Origin: Strix aluco
Lineage: Eukaryota; Chordata; Aves; Strigiformes; Strigidae
NCBI RefSeq assembly: GCF_031877795.1
Contig: NC_133943.1
Location: forward strand, 9,975,001 to 10,039,000
DNA: 64,000 nt
Direction of reading: 5' to 3'
The position numbers were made by a program, and so were the translations under genes. Within the stretch, counting starts at the first letter, position 1; each line of letters begins with the position of its first letter. Positions 1 through 13,346 of this stretch are shown piece by piece. Below the pieces are notes generated by a model. It worked only from the letters and a program-made list of their open reading frames with translations. It made no database searches and was not told the origin of the DNA.

Positions 1-2079
1 GCTGCCCCCGAGCCCCTCAGCGGGCTGGCAGAGGCCTGACACCGCTCAGTGCATGGACCGGTCGGGAGGCCATGGGGATGGGTTGGCTCAGTGCAAGTAC
101 AGCCAGGGTGATGCTGCTGCTCCAGGTCGCTGCTGTCACCGCAGCCGCCATACACGCTAATCCCACATCAGCAGGCTTTCTCGGTGATGGGCTAATCCCA
201 GCCCTAAAGCAGCAGTTCCAGCCCCTGGGGGTGCAGCAGCAGGAACTTCTCCAGGTGGCATTTGGTTTTGTTCTCCTCTAAACCAACAACAAAAGAGAAT
301 TTATATTCTCTCTCCAAGCAGTAATTCTAGGAGGGAAGAGAAACTGCTTAGGAAGCTCCTAACCAACATCTGCTTTCTCAGATAGGAAATATCCCCCTGC
401 TAGCAGTGGGAGTGCAGACAGGGACAGCTGCCAAATGCACAGGGACACCCCCATCCTCCTACCCCTGTGGGGAACACGGAGCTTACACTGCCCTGATACA
501 TGGGACCCCATCCCCACCCTGCTCCACCACCCACCCTAGGGACCTGTGGTGCCTGGCTGGTCTTTTCCCACCAAACCACCTTCTCCATCCTTGCTGCAGC
601 TCTGGGTAGGATCCAAAAACACGCAGAGAAGAGACACGTTGAAGGGGAGAGGCACGCGGAGGCAGGAGCAGCCACAGGGTGTCCAGGCATCCCCTCCCTG
701 AGGAGTACAACTAAGAAGCAGTGGCTGCCATGGGCCAGAGGTGAAGGAGCATTTATTTCCTTTAGAGAAACATCAGAATAATGAGAAAAAAGTGTGGGGG
801 TTTTTTTCAGGCTGTCATGATTAAACACAGTGGAGACAGAAAGGTAACAAATAGCCCCAAGCAGTCAAAAAATGAGAAACTTTGTGTTAGAAATCTCAAG
901 ATTTGATTTCCTGGAATAAAATGCATATTGGGGTCACTCACCCACCGATTTTAGCTGGGGATTCAAGCCTCTGGAAAGGTTTTGGTATCCATTGCCTCCC
1001 TCCAGATCTAAAAATTACATTTCCATGCCAAACCATCTTGAAAGCAAGGAGAAGCACTCCCTTCCAGCCTGAAGGAGATGACCATGGGGACGGCATCACG
1101 CAGTGCCAAGGTGCCCTCCTGGCCTGACTGAGCCCTTCTCGCCCAGCGTTTCCCCACCACCTGTGAATGCCAAGACTGGCAGTGCCAGGGGTGCAAGGAT
1201 GATGGCCATGGGACCAGGAACGTGGCCATGGGACCAGAGAGGGGTCAAAGCCACTAGAGGGCACAAGTATGACAGAAACACGTCCCCCAATCAAGGGACC
1301 TCCAGCTCCCCCAGGGCAGCAGTGCCAGAGGTCCCCAAAACCCATCACCCCCCCATCTCCAAAAAGTCCACCTTTAGCCAAGGTCCTGCTGGCCCCAGGG
1401 CTTCGGTGTCCCCCAGACACTGGGGTGGCACTGCTGCACCTGCAGCTACCGGTGCTGCATAACAGAGGCGTGTCCGTCTGTCCAGCCACATGTCCTGGCC
1501 CTGCTGGGAGAGCATCATCCCGGACAACCCCATACCTGCAGCCCGGGGCAGTGGCAGCCCCTGCTGCACGCAGGCGGTGCCTCCAGCTTGCTGCCCTCCG
1601 GTTCGGGGGCTGCACGGCCTCATAACACCCACCTAGCACCAGCTGGCACCCACACACCAGCCAGTGTCTTCTCACACCCAGAAAACAGGCTGAAGGGCAC
1701 CCCCAGACCACCACCCCCCGTTAGCAGCGCACCTTCTGCTGGTAGCCCAAGACCCCATCATGCAGGGCTGGCTGCAGAGGGCCAGGTGTCCCCAGCCAGG
1801 CAGCGAGGCACAGGCCCTGCATGGGAGCCATCTGGCCATTGCCAAGGGCTGTGTCCAACGTCCTTTTGTCCTTTTCTTCTCCTTTCTCCCCCAGAGTGTT
1901 GTTCAGGCAGGTGCTCCCCTCCCTGCGCCTGCAGCCGGCACCGCTTTCATTAAGGCTCTACCACCAAACCAAACACCATTTGTCAGGGAGACGGATGCCA
2001 GAGGCAGCTCTGCTGGAACAGATGCCCCCGTGTCCCCCCCCCCAGCAAACAAACATTGCAACATCTGCCTTCCCAGTGT

Positions 2080-2106
2080 GCCGCACACCCACACACACAC
2101 ACACAA
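2080..2106. repeat. short (CA)n microsatellite
   Basis: A short run of alternating CA dinucleotides of about a dozen units, with one early interruption. It is a simple repeat with no coding meaning; length polymorphism is likely. Confidence 0.85.
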
Positions 2107-3784
2107 GTGTGCACGCTGTCCGTGTGGGTTTGCTGTCCCCGGTGCAGGATGGGGTGCTGGGTCACAGGCCACCATCTCCCAGGCTATATTCCTGCTCCCA
2201 GCCTGATGGGCACCCTGGGACTCCCTTGCAGGCGTCTGAGCTGCTCTCAGCACCGGGGCTGCCCTGCTGCAGCCACCCACCCTGGCAGGGCAGGCAGGGT
2301 GCTGCCGCCCCAGTGGTGTTTGCACAGCTGCTGAGGCCGCACGCTCCCAGCCTGACCGGCTCTCCCTGCTTCCAGCTCTCATGCCAGCGACAGCAGCAGA
2401 TCTCCTCCCAGCCGGCAGGAACCTAGAGCCGCTGGAAACAGAGACAGCAACGCCCTCCGACCCCAGGCATACAGTCACTGATGCTGATTAAACGCAGCGC
2501 CGGCACTGATAATTAATTTCTCAGAGGATGAATTACTCGGGAAAGCTCTGGAGAGAATGTTGTTCTTCCTGCCACACACCCATCACATCTATTTGGGCTT
2601 TTTAAAAAAAACTAACATCAAAGGGGGAGGAAAGAGCATCCCCTGATGAACACCCGCAGCCATGCCCTGCCTGGGCTGGGGGTGCCTGCCAGGGTCAGGG
2701 TCTCTGCTGGGGGCTGTTCCCTGGGGCCATGCAGATGCAGATGAAGACAGGGCGAGAGGATGTGCCAGCACTGCCCGTGTCCCAGTGGCCAGTTGACCCT
2801 CGGTGCTGGCTATGGACTCTGAGTGAACCCCCTCCAGCAGCTCCTTATGCCTCTGACTCAGCTCACATCATGGGGATCCCAGTCTCCCCAAGGGACTTCC
2901 CTGGGCGATCACAGGGATCTGCGTGGAGAGCATCTGCCCACCCTCTCCCCAGGCACTGCCTGTCATCCATGGGGTGGGTGACAGGCGCGGCTGTCCCCAC
3001 CCCAGAGCAGCAGGGCCAGGAGCTCATCGCCTCCGGCTCCCATCTCCCGCAGCAGCACATCTCGCCATAGCACGGCTCCCTCCAGGCGCTGGTGCAAGGC
3101 TACGCTGGATGCAAAGTCAGAGCAAGAAGCCCCTGCAGACAGCACTATTACACAGTGCTCTCCATCCCTTTTGCTTAATGGGAGGCATTTTTCTGTTTCA
3201 TTTCCCCTACCCTTGGAGCTGAAACCGCCTTTCTGCAGCAAAATGCACGAAGCCAAAGAAATCCTTCTCCCTTCCAGCTCACAAACTCTCCTCTCTCCTC
3301 CACCAGCAGAAACTCCCACCCCACAGGCCACCCTTTCCCCGGGGTATGTCGTATTGCCAGAGGGACAAATGGTCCCCATTCCATGTCCTCCTGCTGGCAC
3401 CATATCCCTGGGCTGCGCCAACTCCAGGCTACGTTTAAGTCATTCATCTTCATTCCCCAGGCTGAGATGCGAAGCCGTCCTGTTCTGCGGGAGAGCCGGG
3501 CACCCCATAACCCCCCCAAGTGCGGCAGTGGGGCCAGAGCCCCTTTCCCTGGGCAGGAGATGGATGCCAATCCATGAGCAGGGTGATGGGACTGACGTGG
3601 GGGCTGGCAGCAAGAGCGCATCGGGACACCTTGGGGACAACAGGGACAGAGGTACCGAGGGGGCTGCGGGGTTTTGTCCTCTCCATGTATAGATCTTGCA
3701 GATATTTGCAAATACCGCATCTCACCTCCCCCCTCCCTCCCCCAGGGTGCTTCACTCACTTGGCCTGCTTCAAGGTTGAGCTAA

Positions 3785-3830
3785 GTCCACCGTTCATTAT
3801 TGGGTAATTAAGCTCTTAATTAATGGGCCG
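3785..3830. promoter_or_regulatory. AT-rich island with a palindromic TAATTA pair (candidate enhancer core)
   Basis: An AT-rich patch in GC-rich sequence. At 3805-3822 lies a near-perfect palindrome, TAATTAAG and its reverse complement CTTAATTA separated by CT. TAATTA is the core of many paired-type and LIM homeodomain binding sites, and two inverted cores suit a dimer. Function is inferred only from the motif; it could also be chance AT content. Confidence 0.3.
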
Positions 3831-6800
3831 GTTTCCCCTCAGAGCCCTGCTAACATCTCTTGGTCCCTCCAGCAGCTGCTCCCTGGCGGGGCGGATGCTA
3901 CAGGGCTGGGGGAGCACTCCCCTCCCCGGGATGGCTCCGGGGCGTTTCTCCCACCTCCTCTGGCTCCGGGGCACCGTGACTCAGCCTGGAGGCAGGATCC
4001 TGCTCCGAAAAGGTGCCTGGGGCACAAGTGAGGCTGATACGTGTCTTGGCTCAGTGTGATACTCAGGGAATTGGGGGCAAACAGGGGTGAGACATTCCCA
4101 CCATGACTGATGCTTAAGCCTAAAAACTCCAAGACTAGAAAACATCTCAGCTTATAAATCATAAAAAAAATCGATATTGAAGATATTTCTGCCTAAAGAA
4201 AAAATCTCTCGGCAACCTTTGCTGCCTGCAGGTCCCATCTGCCCCTTCTCCTTGCTTTGGGACTGAACAGGGAAGGGAGGCAGCAGTGTCGTGTCCCGAC
4301 CCCGAGCTGGCTCTACCGTAGGGGACAACATGGGGACCCTGCCCCCGGCTTCCCACCAGCCTCCAAGCCACAGAGAACCGCAGCAAACCAGCCATGATGA
4401 GCAGCTCTCCTCGGTGAGATGGCAGGGGCTGCCCTGCAGCGCTCCGGCTTTCGTGCATGTGCATTTATCACACGTCGGTTCCCCTTAACCGTGAAGAGAG
4501 GGTTATCCTCCCCCCCAGGACAGAGCCGCCGTCCCCCTCCCAGCGGGCTGGGGACACAGGAGATTGACACCGAGTGGTCCCCATCCCGCTACCGGGCCGG
4601 GGTGGCTGGGTGGGAGGAGAGAGGCGAGTTTGGCTAATCCAATTGGAAGCTAATTGTGTTTCATTGAGGTTTTATCTCTGCAACTGGCAACACGCTCCTT
4701 CAGGAGATTTAGTGGGAAGTTGTCTGGTCCCTGCCAAGAAGGCTGTTTTTTTCGAGAAAGCACATTATGCATCAAAGTTGAAATTCAAATCCCTTTTCCT
4801 CCATTCCCAGAGTATATTTATGAGGCTCCAGATACTCCTCGGTGCATCGTGGTTTGCGGGAAGCCCCCAGACACTGCAGGAGCCCAGGACCAGCTCAAAG
4901 AGCCAGCTTGAACTTTTTCTGCTTTATGATTTTCCCCTTTGCTTAAATTGTTGCTGGGTGAGCAGGGGACTGGGGGCAGGCAAGTCAGCTGCAGGCAGGG
5001 AAGAAGCCGCTGTCTCTGCACAGCTCCAGGGCTGGGGACAGACCCACAGTCCTCCCAGGGCTTTCCCACCCGGGGCTGCTCCTCTCCATCCCAGTCCTCA
5101 TGCAGTTTATGCCCCCCGAGCCCTCCCCGAGCCCCCCGCATCCCCTAAACCAGCTGCAGCCTGGTGTCTGCAGTCACATCCTGGATGGGGCTGGCAGCAA
5201 ATCGAGTGTTTTTTCCCTAAAGATGCTCTGGTTCTCCTCCCTTCACGGGGGGGGTTAGCAGTTTCCAAGCACAGCCACGCCAGGAGGTGAATCAGCCCAG
5301 CCTGGAGCCTGCACCCCCAGGCAGGGATGTGCAAGGGGGGGACACAAGGGCGGGCACGTATGGGAGTGAAGAGGGGGCAACACAAGACCACAGCCTTCTC
5401 TCAGCCAAACCCTTTGGGGTGTAAACCCACCCGGTTTGCTGTGGGCAGGCAGGGAGAGGGGGCAGGTGGGGGACTCTTTCTCCCCCCTGCCCCGGCAGCC
5501 TGTCTCAATGCGTCAGGACAGGCCCAGCATCTGCAGTAGCTGGAAAATCACGCTCCATTTCCAAAAGGGAAAGGAAAGTGTAAATCTCTCTCTCAGACAC
5601 ACATTTGTTCCTCTGCAGCGAGAAAAGTGGCGAAAGCTTTAATTTCCGAGCTGGGAGGGAGAGACAATGATACATCAGCAGCACCCCGGGTGCAGAGAAA
5701 GAAAACATCAATTCTGGGATTACACCAGCGGCCACTGAGATTTCTCCCCCCCTGGCTGTAACCCAGAAATACCGCAGGTTTCCCTGCTGGCTCTGCAGCT
5801 CTTACCTCTCCACTGTGTTTGGGGGAGATTCAGACACCTTCATGGTGGTGAGGATGGTTACGGCACGAGTGTTTGCCTAGATGTGCTGCGCTGGGGGGGA
5901 GGCAGTAATTCCCTCCCCCGGCTGGATTTTGCATTCAGAGATGGTCGGCCACAGCACTCGGCTTTCCCCAGAGGTTCCCTTCATAACAGGGAGCAAATTC
6001 CACTTATCTATCAAGGGGAGATTTGCATTTTAAACATCCCAACTCCAAATATCACCCAGTTTGATCCCCTAAGCTGAACAAATGCAATGGAGCAGGGAGG
6101 TGGCCGGGGGCGGCTCACTGGCGTGGACCACAGGGAAGAAAGGAAAAACCCACAGTTAAAAGCATGCACGGATGTTTAATCTGGGCTCAGGTTGAGGGTG
6201 GGAGCAAACATGGCAGTGACCTTTCCTCCCTTCCAGGACACGGGGGAACAGGTATTGGAGGCTTCAACCATTAAGGATTACGGATTTCGTGTCTGAGATT
6301 TTGTTTACACAATAAGACTTAAGTGATTGCTGCATGGAGTGTAGGTGGATTCTCCCCGATGCCTGCAGAGGGATTAGTGCCTATAAGGCAGCCAGAATGA
6401 GCTAAAAATTGGAGAGATCAAAGTGCAGGAAGAGGAATCCCACGTTCTCAGGGATGGGAGGGGAGAATGAGGCCAGTGGTCAAGCCTGAGACAATTATGG
6501 CTGCTGGCCCTGGAGAGCCCAGGGAAGGGCGTGGAGCGCTCCTCACCCTGCAGCTGCAGGGGTGCCAGGGGGCATCTCAGGGAGTAGCCAGACCCCGGGT
6601 GTTTTCCATCCTCTCCTGGAGCTGCAAAACCTCCTCCCTGGCCAGCTCTAATCCCCAGGAGAGGGATGACCCCAGTCCCTTCTGAGCTCCCTGTGGCCAC
6701 AGGGCCATCTCTGAGGAGCGCAGCAGAAGAGGGGTGTCCCACCCCAACCCCCTGCTGCAGCGCTGGGGCATGGGGGAGGCTCAGCACTGTGCCCTGAGGG

Positions 6801-7629
6801 GAGGGGGCCCTGGTCCTGCTGCACCTACAGGGTCCCCCACGACCAAGGTGACACTGCCCCGTGTCAGCCCATGCCACACAAGGAGGGGACACACTCGCCT
6901 GTGCCCCTCGGGGCTCTGCCAAAGCCCCAGCTGTGCAGCGCCCAGCCTGCTCTCCCTGCCTGCCTCTACCACCCAGCTGAGCAAATGAGCCTTCTCCTCT
7001 TCACCTTATTAAAACCATGAGCTGATTCAATTAAAATGAGGCACCAGCTCTTCTCCCCAGAAGGCAAATAGGATGAATGTTTAAGGCAAGGAGTTTTCTC
7101 GCCCTCAGCGCCTTGTTAACCACTCCAGCCCCCCTGCACACAGGGCACTGCCTCCTGCCAGGTCCTTCCCTGCCACCCACAGCAGCTGCCTGCACCTAGG
7201 GTCAGGGAAATGCACCCAGGGTGGGAACATGATGCATCTTCCAGCACTGCACTACAGCATCTTGGCCCAGGGACCAAGAGCCCAGCAGGGCCATGCACAT
7301 GGAGAACCAGCCCAGGCAGGGCAGGCCCAGAGCTGCCTCCAGTGCAGGCAGCCTGCAGGGGTCTCTGGTCAGAGCAGCCCATGGCAGCAGGGCTTATATA
7401 TCTGCAGGCAGCGCCTTTTCCTCCTTGGCATCTGCAGTGACCGAGTTTACACCATCACTCAGTTTTTTGAGAGGCAGAGGGTGCTTGCGCCCACCCGCGC
7501 AGCCGCCCCGCATCCCCGAGCCTCTCCCGCACTCAGGCATGGGACACAAGTTTTATCCTCACCCCCGTCTCGAAACCCGCAGGCAGGCAGGCGCTTCTTC
7601 GCCACAAATGAGTCTGAAACGGTTCGGAG

Positions 7630-7750
7630 AAGGACTAATTCCCTCCCTCCTTAATGCATGGAAGCTTCTTACGCTAAATCTATACAGACACAATTAGCAT
7701 TATTCATATTCCATATGCTCCGCTCCCTTGTGATGAATATTAATCTGTTC
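7630..7750. promoter_or_regulatory. AT-rich island with homeodomain-like words (candidate conserved noncoding element)
   Basis: About 120 bases of balanced AT-rich complex sequence with no simple repeat, containing CAATTAG, CATATGC and GAATATTAATC. It stands apart from the flanking GC-rich DNA, a typical look for a conserved noncoding element near a neuronal gene. No open frame of note crosses it. Conservation cannot be measured here, so the call is an inference. Confidence 0.3.
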
Positions 7751-8534
7751 CCTGCTCCCAGGCATTGGAGATAACGGCGTTGCACCGTGCTGTGCTGCGG
7801 TGGCAGAGATGGTCTGAAGGAGCAATGCTGCAGGTGGAGGCAGTTTCACCCTGCCTTGTGAAGGGGACACTTGGTGTTTTTTGGGAGGGGGACTTTCTGC
7901 TCCCATTCCCGCTGAACTGGTCCCCCCAGGGCTGCCCCAGTCCCCCCAGGGCATGCAGTGGCGTCAGGCAGTTCAGAGAAGCCCTGGCCCTCCCTGCAGA
8001 TTTGGGAGGTGGGGTAGGACTGAGGCAGATCACGTTTCCCAGCCTTTCTGAGGCCGAGAAGTGGTCACAGGTGTTGCAGGAGCTGAACTGCTGCCCCTTG
8101 GCATTCCCCAGGACATGAGTGGCTCTGCCAGCAGCCCCAGGCATCCCTGCTGCGGCGCTCGCCCGTGTCCCCAAGGCCAGCACAGCCAGGCGGCTGTGGC
8201 ACCTAGGTCCCTGTCCCAGCCCTGGTCCCACCTCTCTGCACAGCACCTCTCCCATAAAACAGGCCATGGGGCAGCAGCATCCACCGGTGCTGCAAAAGTA
8301 GCACAAGAAGGGGGCAGAGGAAACGATGCAGTAAATGCAGTTCATCCACACGACTGTTGCTGTCTTGCAGGGACATGGGGGGGAATTTATGATTCAAGGA
8401 GCTTTTTCAAACCAGGTGCCATCCTGCACGCAGGCAGGGCTGCATGGACCATCCCCAGCCCTGCGTCCGTCTGTCCGTCCTTGCCCTCCATGTGTGGCTC
8501 CAGGCCAGGCCGGGGGTGCTGCGAGCAGGGGGCC

Positions 8535-8700
8535 TGGGGGCTGCGAATTGAAATGCCATACGCGTGGTGGGGGTGGAAAGGATACAGGCCAAGAGGCACT
8601 GCGTCGCTATACATCCATTTGCATGCTTAATCCGCTGCTGGGGAGTATAGCGTCAGGTCCCCCATCTGCTCCGCATCTCGCATCATTAGCTGGCTGGTTT
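8535..8700. promoter_or_regulatory. Candidate regulatory block with a perfect POU octamer
   Basis: The octamer ATTTGCAT, the consensus of POU-family factors such as OCT1 and BRN, lies at 8617-8624 and is followed by GCTTAATCC, a bicoid/OTX/PITX-like homeodomain word. Nearby are ATTGAAATGCC and CATCATTAGC. The cluster sits in an otherwise GC-rich stretch. A regulatory role is inferred from motifs only. Confidence 0.3.
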
Positions 8701-9754
8701 CCGAGGCGGCTCTGAGCAGAGGTGGGAGTCGAGCAGAGAGGGGAGAAGAGAGGCTGGTCCCAGCCCCGTGCACCATCACGTCGGCAGCCCGGGAAGCTTG
8801 AGGGGATCCGTCCCCTTGCTGGAGCTGGTGGACAGCACATGGGGAGCTGGGGAGGGGTGTAAGTGAAGGGGGGTCAGTCCCTATGGCTCTCTGGGGTGAT
8901 GCTGTGCTCCGAGCTCCCTGCAAGTCGGGGGTCCCAGAGTGGCGGGTCCCCTGCGGGCAATGCAAGGGGGACAGGGCATTTCCTCACCTCTCGCAGGTGC
9001 TGCCCGCACTCCAGCTCTGCCCAGGGGGGTGCCTGGGGCAGCGATAGTCCCCGTAGCTGGTCCCTCTCCACAGGCAAGCCAGGAAGCACCCACAGCCACC
9101 AGCCCATGCATAAGGGAGAGCTCAGCTCCACCACACGGATCCAGCTACATCAACTCACCCGGGGTGATGGCACTGGGGCACAGCCCCTTTAAATCCCTGC
9201 ACTTGTAGACCGGGCTGGGACACCGTAAAGGGAAAAATAAGGCAAAGAAATTATTTTCTTCTTGCCGGCAAGCCTGGAGAGCTGCCCGTTCCTCAGCAGC
9301 GTGCTGCCAGCCCTCCCACGCACCGCACGGCAGAGGACTGCAGAGGCCAGCATGGGCTGGGGGATGCCGGGGGGGCCGGGGAGCAGTGGGGCTCACCCAT
9401 GCTGGACACCCCGGCTTGCTGGGTTGCCACAAGGTGGCAGGACCTACGCAGCCCCTCTCGCCCTGGGACGCGCAGCACATCCCTCTGCTCCATTACCTGT
9501 CCCAACTGTCCCGTTCTCCAGGGCTATTCCCCATCTCCGAGCTCTACAAGGGCTCAAACTCACCCAAAATCCCTGCTAAACTCCCCAGGTTGGGGCTGCA
9601 AGAAGCCACCCCAGCCAGCTGTGCTGAGCAAATTGGGGTTCCTCAGCAAGCGGTAATGATGCTCAGAGGGATGGAGGAGCTGGGGGATGAGGAGGGCTGG
9701 GGAGGGGAAGCCCTGCACCCCTCCAAGGTTACTCCCCTTCCGCTTTCACGCCTG

Positions 9755-9895
9755 GCTGGGTTTCTTCATTACTTACTCAAGCTATAAATTGTCTAATTTG
9801 GAGCACACCATTTATCCCTGATGTGCACTTGAGCAGTCAGATTTTGTTTTCAGGTGTGTAATTAATTTTTTTAACATGATTTCTCTCCTAGGAAA
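9755..9895. promoter_or_regulatory. AT-rich island (candidate conserved noncoding element)
   Basis: About 140 bases with CATTACTTACT, CTATAAATTG, GTCTAATTTGG and GTAATTAATT words and no repeat structure, surrounded by GC-rich DNA. There is no open reading frame of interest and no splice-site pair that suggests an exon. Homeodomain cores are present. Treated as a possible enhancer; evidence is compositional only. Confidence 0.25.
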
Positions 9896-12800
9896 CTGCA
9901 AACAGTGCTGGCTTTCGGGGCTGGGTGGCTCGGGCAAGTGTCAGGGCAGGGAATGGGCAGGAGAGGAGCTGAGGCTGGATCCTGGAGGATGTGAGGAGCT
10001 GTGGGGCTTTGCCGCAGCTCCCCATGGTCCTGCTTTCCAGCCAGAGCCCCATCCTCCAGCACAGCCCTCTGCCAGCTCCAACACTGCCACGCTCCCCATG
10101 GGCACCAGCGAGGGCTTGTGAGGGGAAGCAACAACCCTTCTCCCTGTTTCCAATTCAATCTGATGGGAATTACCATTTTTATTAAGACCTAACATGTCCT
10201 CAGCTGCTGGGAATGTGATTTGCTCCTGGAATAAGATTACAGCGACTCCTGAGGAGCCCTCATTGGCATCCGTGTCACCGTGATGATGGTCTCATCCCTG
10301 GCCAGAGGCCCTTCCATCGCCGGATGCTCCCAGGCGTCTCCGCTTGGGCATGGTACGGGGGGATCCCTGCAGATGCACTGCCCTGACCTCTTTCCCCTCA
10401 ACTGGGATGTTCGCTGTTCAAGGATGACACTGGGCTATTTTTGCATTGCCCATCACCTCTCGCAGGCCAGGCACAAGGCGGGATGGAGGAGAAGCAACAA
10501 CCGAGGGTGGGTAACTTCTGTCCTCACTGCACATCCCTGTGCCCAGCTGTGTGCGGGTCGGGGGGACAGGGGTGCTCGAGCGCTGCTCTGCATCCCGAGC
10601 CAGAGTAATCCTCCTCCGATGAGCAGCACAGAGAATCACCTGCTGTGAATGTGCAAGTGCATCTTCACCTCTCCTGCTGCCAGGGAAGTTGTTATATGAT
10701 TTTTGCTGGTGGTTTTCCAGATGAAAGGAGGTGAAAATCACCTGGACAGAGGCAGGCAGGAGAATCTATGGAGGGAGCACTTTGGTGCTGACTCTGTGCA
10801 GGTCCTGACCCCCTGCCCCACGAGCCCCCTGGGCATGGGGTGGCAGCTTGAGGGCATGCAAGATGCTTCTGTGCCACCCCCATGTGGGGATTCAGGCTGG
10901 GGCTGATGCTGCAGGATTTTGGAGGTGGCTGGTGCAGAGCAGCCTTACGGCTCTGCACCAGCCGCCCCCAAACTTCTGCAGTGTTGGCCCCCAAGGATGC
11001 TCTGCTCTGTACAGGCTCAGCCAGCAACAGGGCTGGGGGGACTAGAGCTGGTGACACCCCTGGGACGGGTCCCCTGCACTTCTCTGCTTGATGTCCTGCC
11101 AGCACAGCAGGTCCCACCGGCAGCAGCTGCCTGCAAAATAAAGCCACTGCTGCAGCCCCCCCCCCCAAATGATCCTCCAGGAGTGGGTCTGGCAGCGCTG
11201 CGCCCCGAGCAGTAGATGCCACCATGGCCACCACAAAACAGGCAATGACCTCCCAAGGGGGATGCCACCACCCAGACCCCCAGGACCACGAGCCAGACAC
11301 CTTGGGGATTTTTTTCCTGCATGTTTAATTCTCTGTTGTGACTTTTGGGAAGGGATGGTGCAGTCCCCGGGGGTCGTAGGAGGGGGCTGAGCGCTCTGCT
11401 CCCGCATCCTGCTGCCCTTTGTGCTTTGAAACTGCCTTCCAAGGAGCTGCTTAGCATTCAGAGCAGGTGCCCACACCATTTCAGGGCAAAAACTCTCGTT
11501 TGCCTTCAAAAACACATTGATCTGCAGTCTGACATAAAGGGCAGCGCCTGCCCTCCAAAACAGGACAGCGGGCACATGGGGGCCTGGCCTGGCTTTCCTA
11601 AACACAAATGGGATGAAGGGACCCCGGTCCATACTCCATCCCGCAGCAGCGCCCCATCATCACACCAGAGCCACTCGCCCATCACTGCCCGGCTCTGCAA
11701 GCCCCTGGGTTCAAAGAGAAAGGCATCAAAGCTCCAATTTCTTTGATTTCCCTTCGCTCTTTTTTATCCCCCTCCTCCCCCAAAGGAGTTCAGCTCCCAG
11801 GTACTGCCTGCACAAGAGCAGAAATGAAAATCCCAGGGAATTGCTGCTGCCCCTGAGAAATTCTTGACAGGGGTCCTGGCAGCTGAGGCGAAGCCGGTCA
11901 CTCACTGCCCCATGTTTGGCCACCAGCAGGACCGTGGGCAGGCTCCATCCTGGCTGCCCCCAGCATCCCCTCCATCACCTTCTCACCAGGAACTGGCACC
12001 TTTTTCCGCAAGGTTTGGTGCCACGTGAGTGTTATAAGCTCATCTGCCTAACAGGAACAGCTGATTTATCTGCCTTCCCTCTCCTGATAAGGGCCTGGCT
12101 GCAGGCTCGCCAGGCGGAGGAGGTAATACTTAAATAGCTTCTTTTCTTATACTTCCTGTGGGGATTATAATGCCTGTCTTGAGTCCACCCCTGTGCTGCC
12201 AGCATGGGAAAAATCCCCACAGTGGCACCGTCAGCAGCACTGTCACCAGGCAGGATGGGACCGTGTCCCATGGCACTGCAGCCTGGTCCCTGGCACCACG
12301 GGCTTCCCTCTGCCACCTGTGCACAGCGGGTACATCCCCCCAGGCACCTGCGGTGGCACAGGCAGAGCCATGGAGCTGAGTATCTCCTCCTGCATTGCAC
12401 ACACCAACGCAGCCACTGCCAGTTGCCACGAAGTGTGAAACCTGTCACCACAGGGAGCAAATTTCCTGAACGCCACAAGCTCGGGGACCTTTGCTCCTAA
12501 GAGTTTGCTTACGACTAATCGCAGCTACCCCAGCACCAGCATCCCCAGCCAGAGACTGGTGTCGGCTGTCCCTGCAGCCTCGGCAGAGCCGCCAGCTCCC
12601 CAGTGCCCAGTTGCAAAGCTCCAGGCTGTGGTACACACCGTGGCTCTTGAGGATTATAATCCTGCAAGTGCAAAGAAGCGGGTCCCACTTCAACCTGCTA
12701 TGGCCAGCTCCTCCTGGCCACTCCAGGGAAGTAACAGGGCCAGTGGCTCCCACTAGCAGGGTGAAGGCTCAGGAGAAAAACAACTATTGATCATCCCTGC

Positions 12801-13327
12801 GAGTTCGGCAGCAAGGCATGCACAACCCACGGCTGTGATCGAAAGTGCTGGGGGAGGCATTTGCTCTTGCTCTCACTGTGGTTTGTACATCCATCCGGGG
12901 CTCCGGGAGGAAGCCTGTGCCACGCCACCATCCAGCACATCTCCTGCACAGGTGCATCCCCTATGGTGCATCCTCCACTGGGCTCTCCAAGCCAGTATTT
13001 CCCTCCGTAGGATTCAGGAGAGCGGACATGCTCACTCGTGCATGTCAGGGGTGAGCAGGCAAAGGCAGGCATCCCACGACCAGAGCCTCTCCATTCCCTC
13101 GGTTCCCACTCTGGTGGCATGGAGACAGCCCCAGGGACCCAGGGGTGGCAGGCAGGGCTCCCTGCTCAGCCAGGGATATCAGAGCCGCACTCCTGGCCCG
13201 CTCCCTTTTCCCAGGGCTGGCTGCCCTGGTGCTCCACAGGACAACCAGCCTTGGCGCAACGGGAGGAATGGGATGAAAATGAGAGATTGCCGTCCCTCCA
13301 GAAGAGGATGCTGGCAGGGAAGACAGA

Positions 13328-13346
13328 ACTACACTTCCCAGAGTGC
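13328..13346 (+). promoter_or_regulatory. ZNF143/THAP11-like motif away from any gene start
   Basis: The word ACTACACTTCCCAGAGTGC closely follows the SBS-type consensus ACTACAATTCCCAGCATGC bound by ZNF143 (Staf) with THAP11/HCFC1. Such sites normally mark active promoters or loop anchors. Here no gene start is recognised, so it may mark a cryptic promoter, a noncoding RNA start or a looping site. Confidence 0.4.

Noticed and set aside
4574-5290. 238-codon plus-strand frame
   Set aside because: Ser/Pro/Gly/Ala-rich, no recognisable domain, and it starts inside an AT-rich island; reads as chance in GC-rich DNA.
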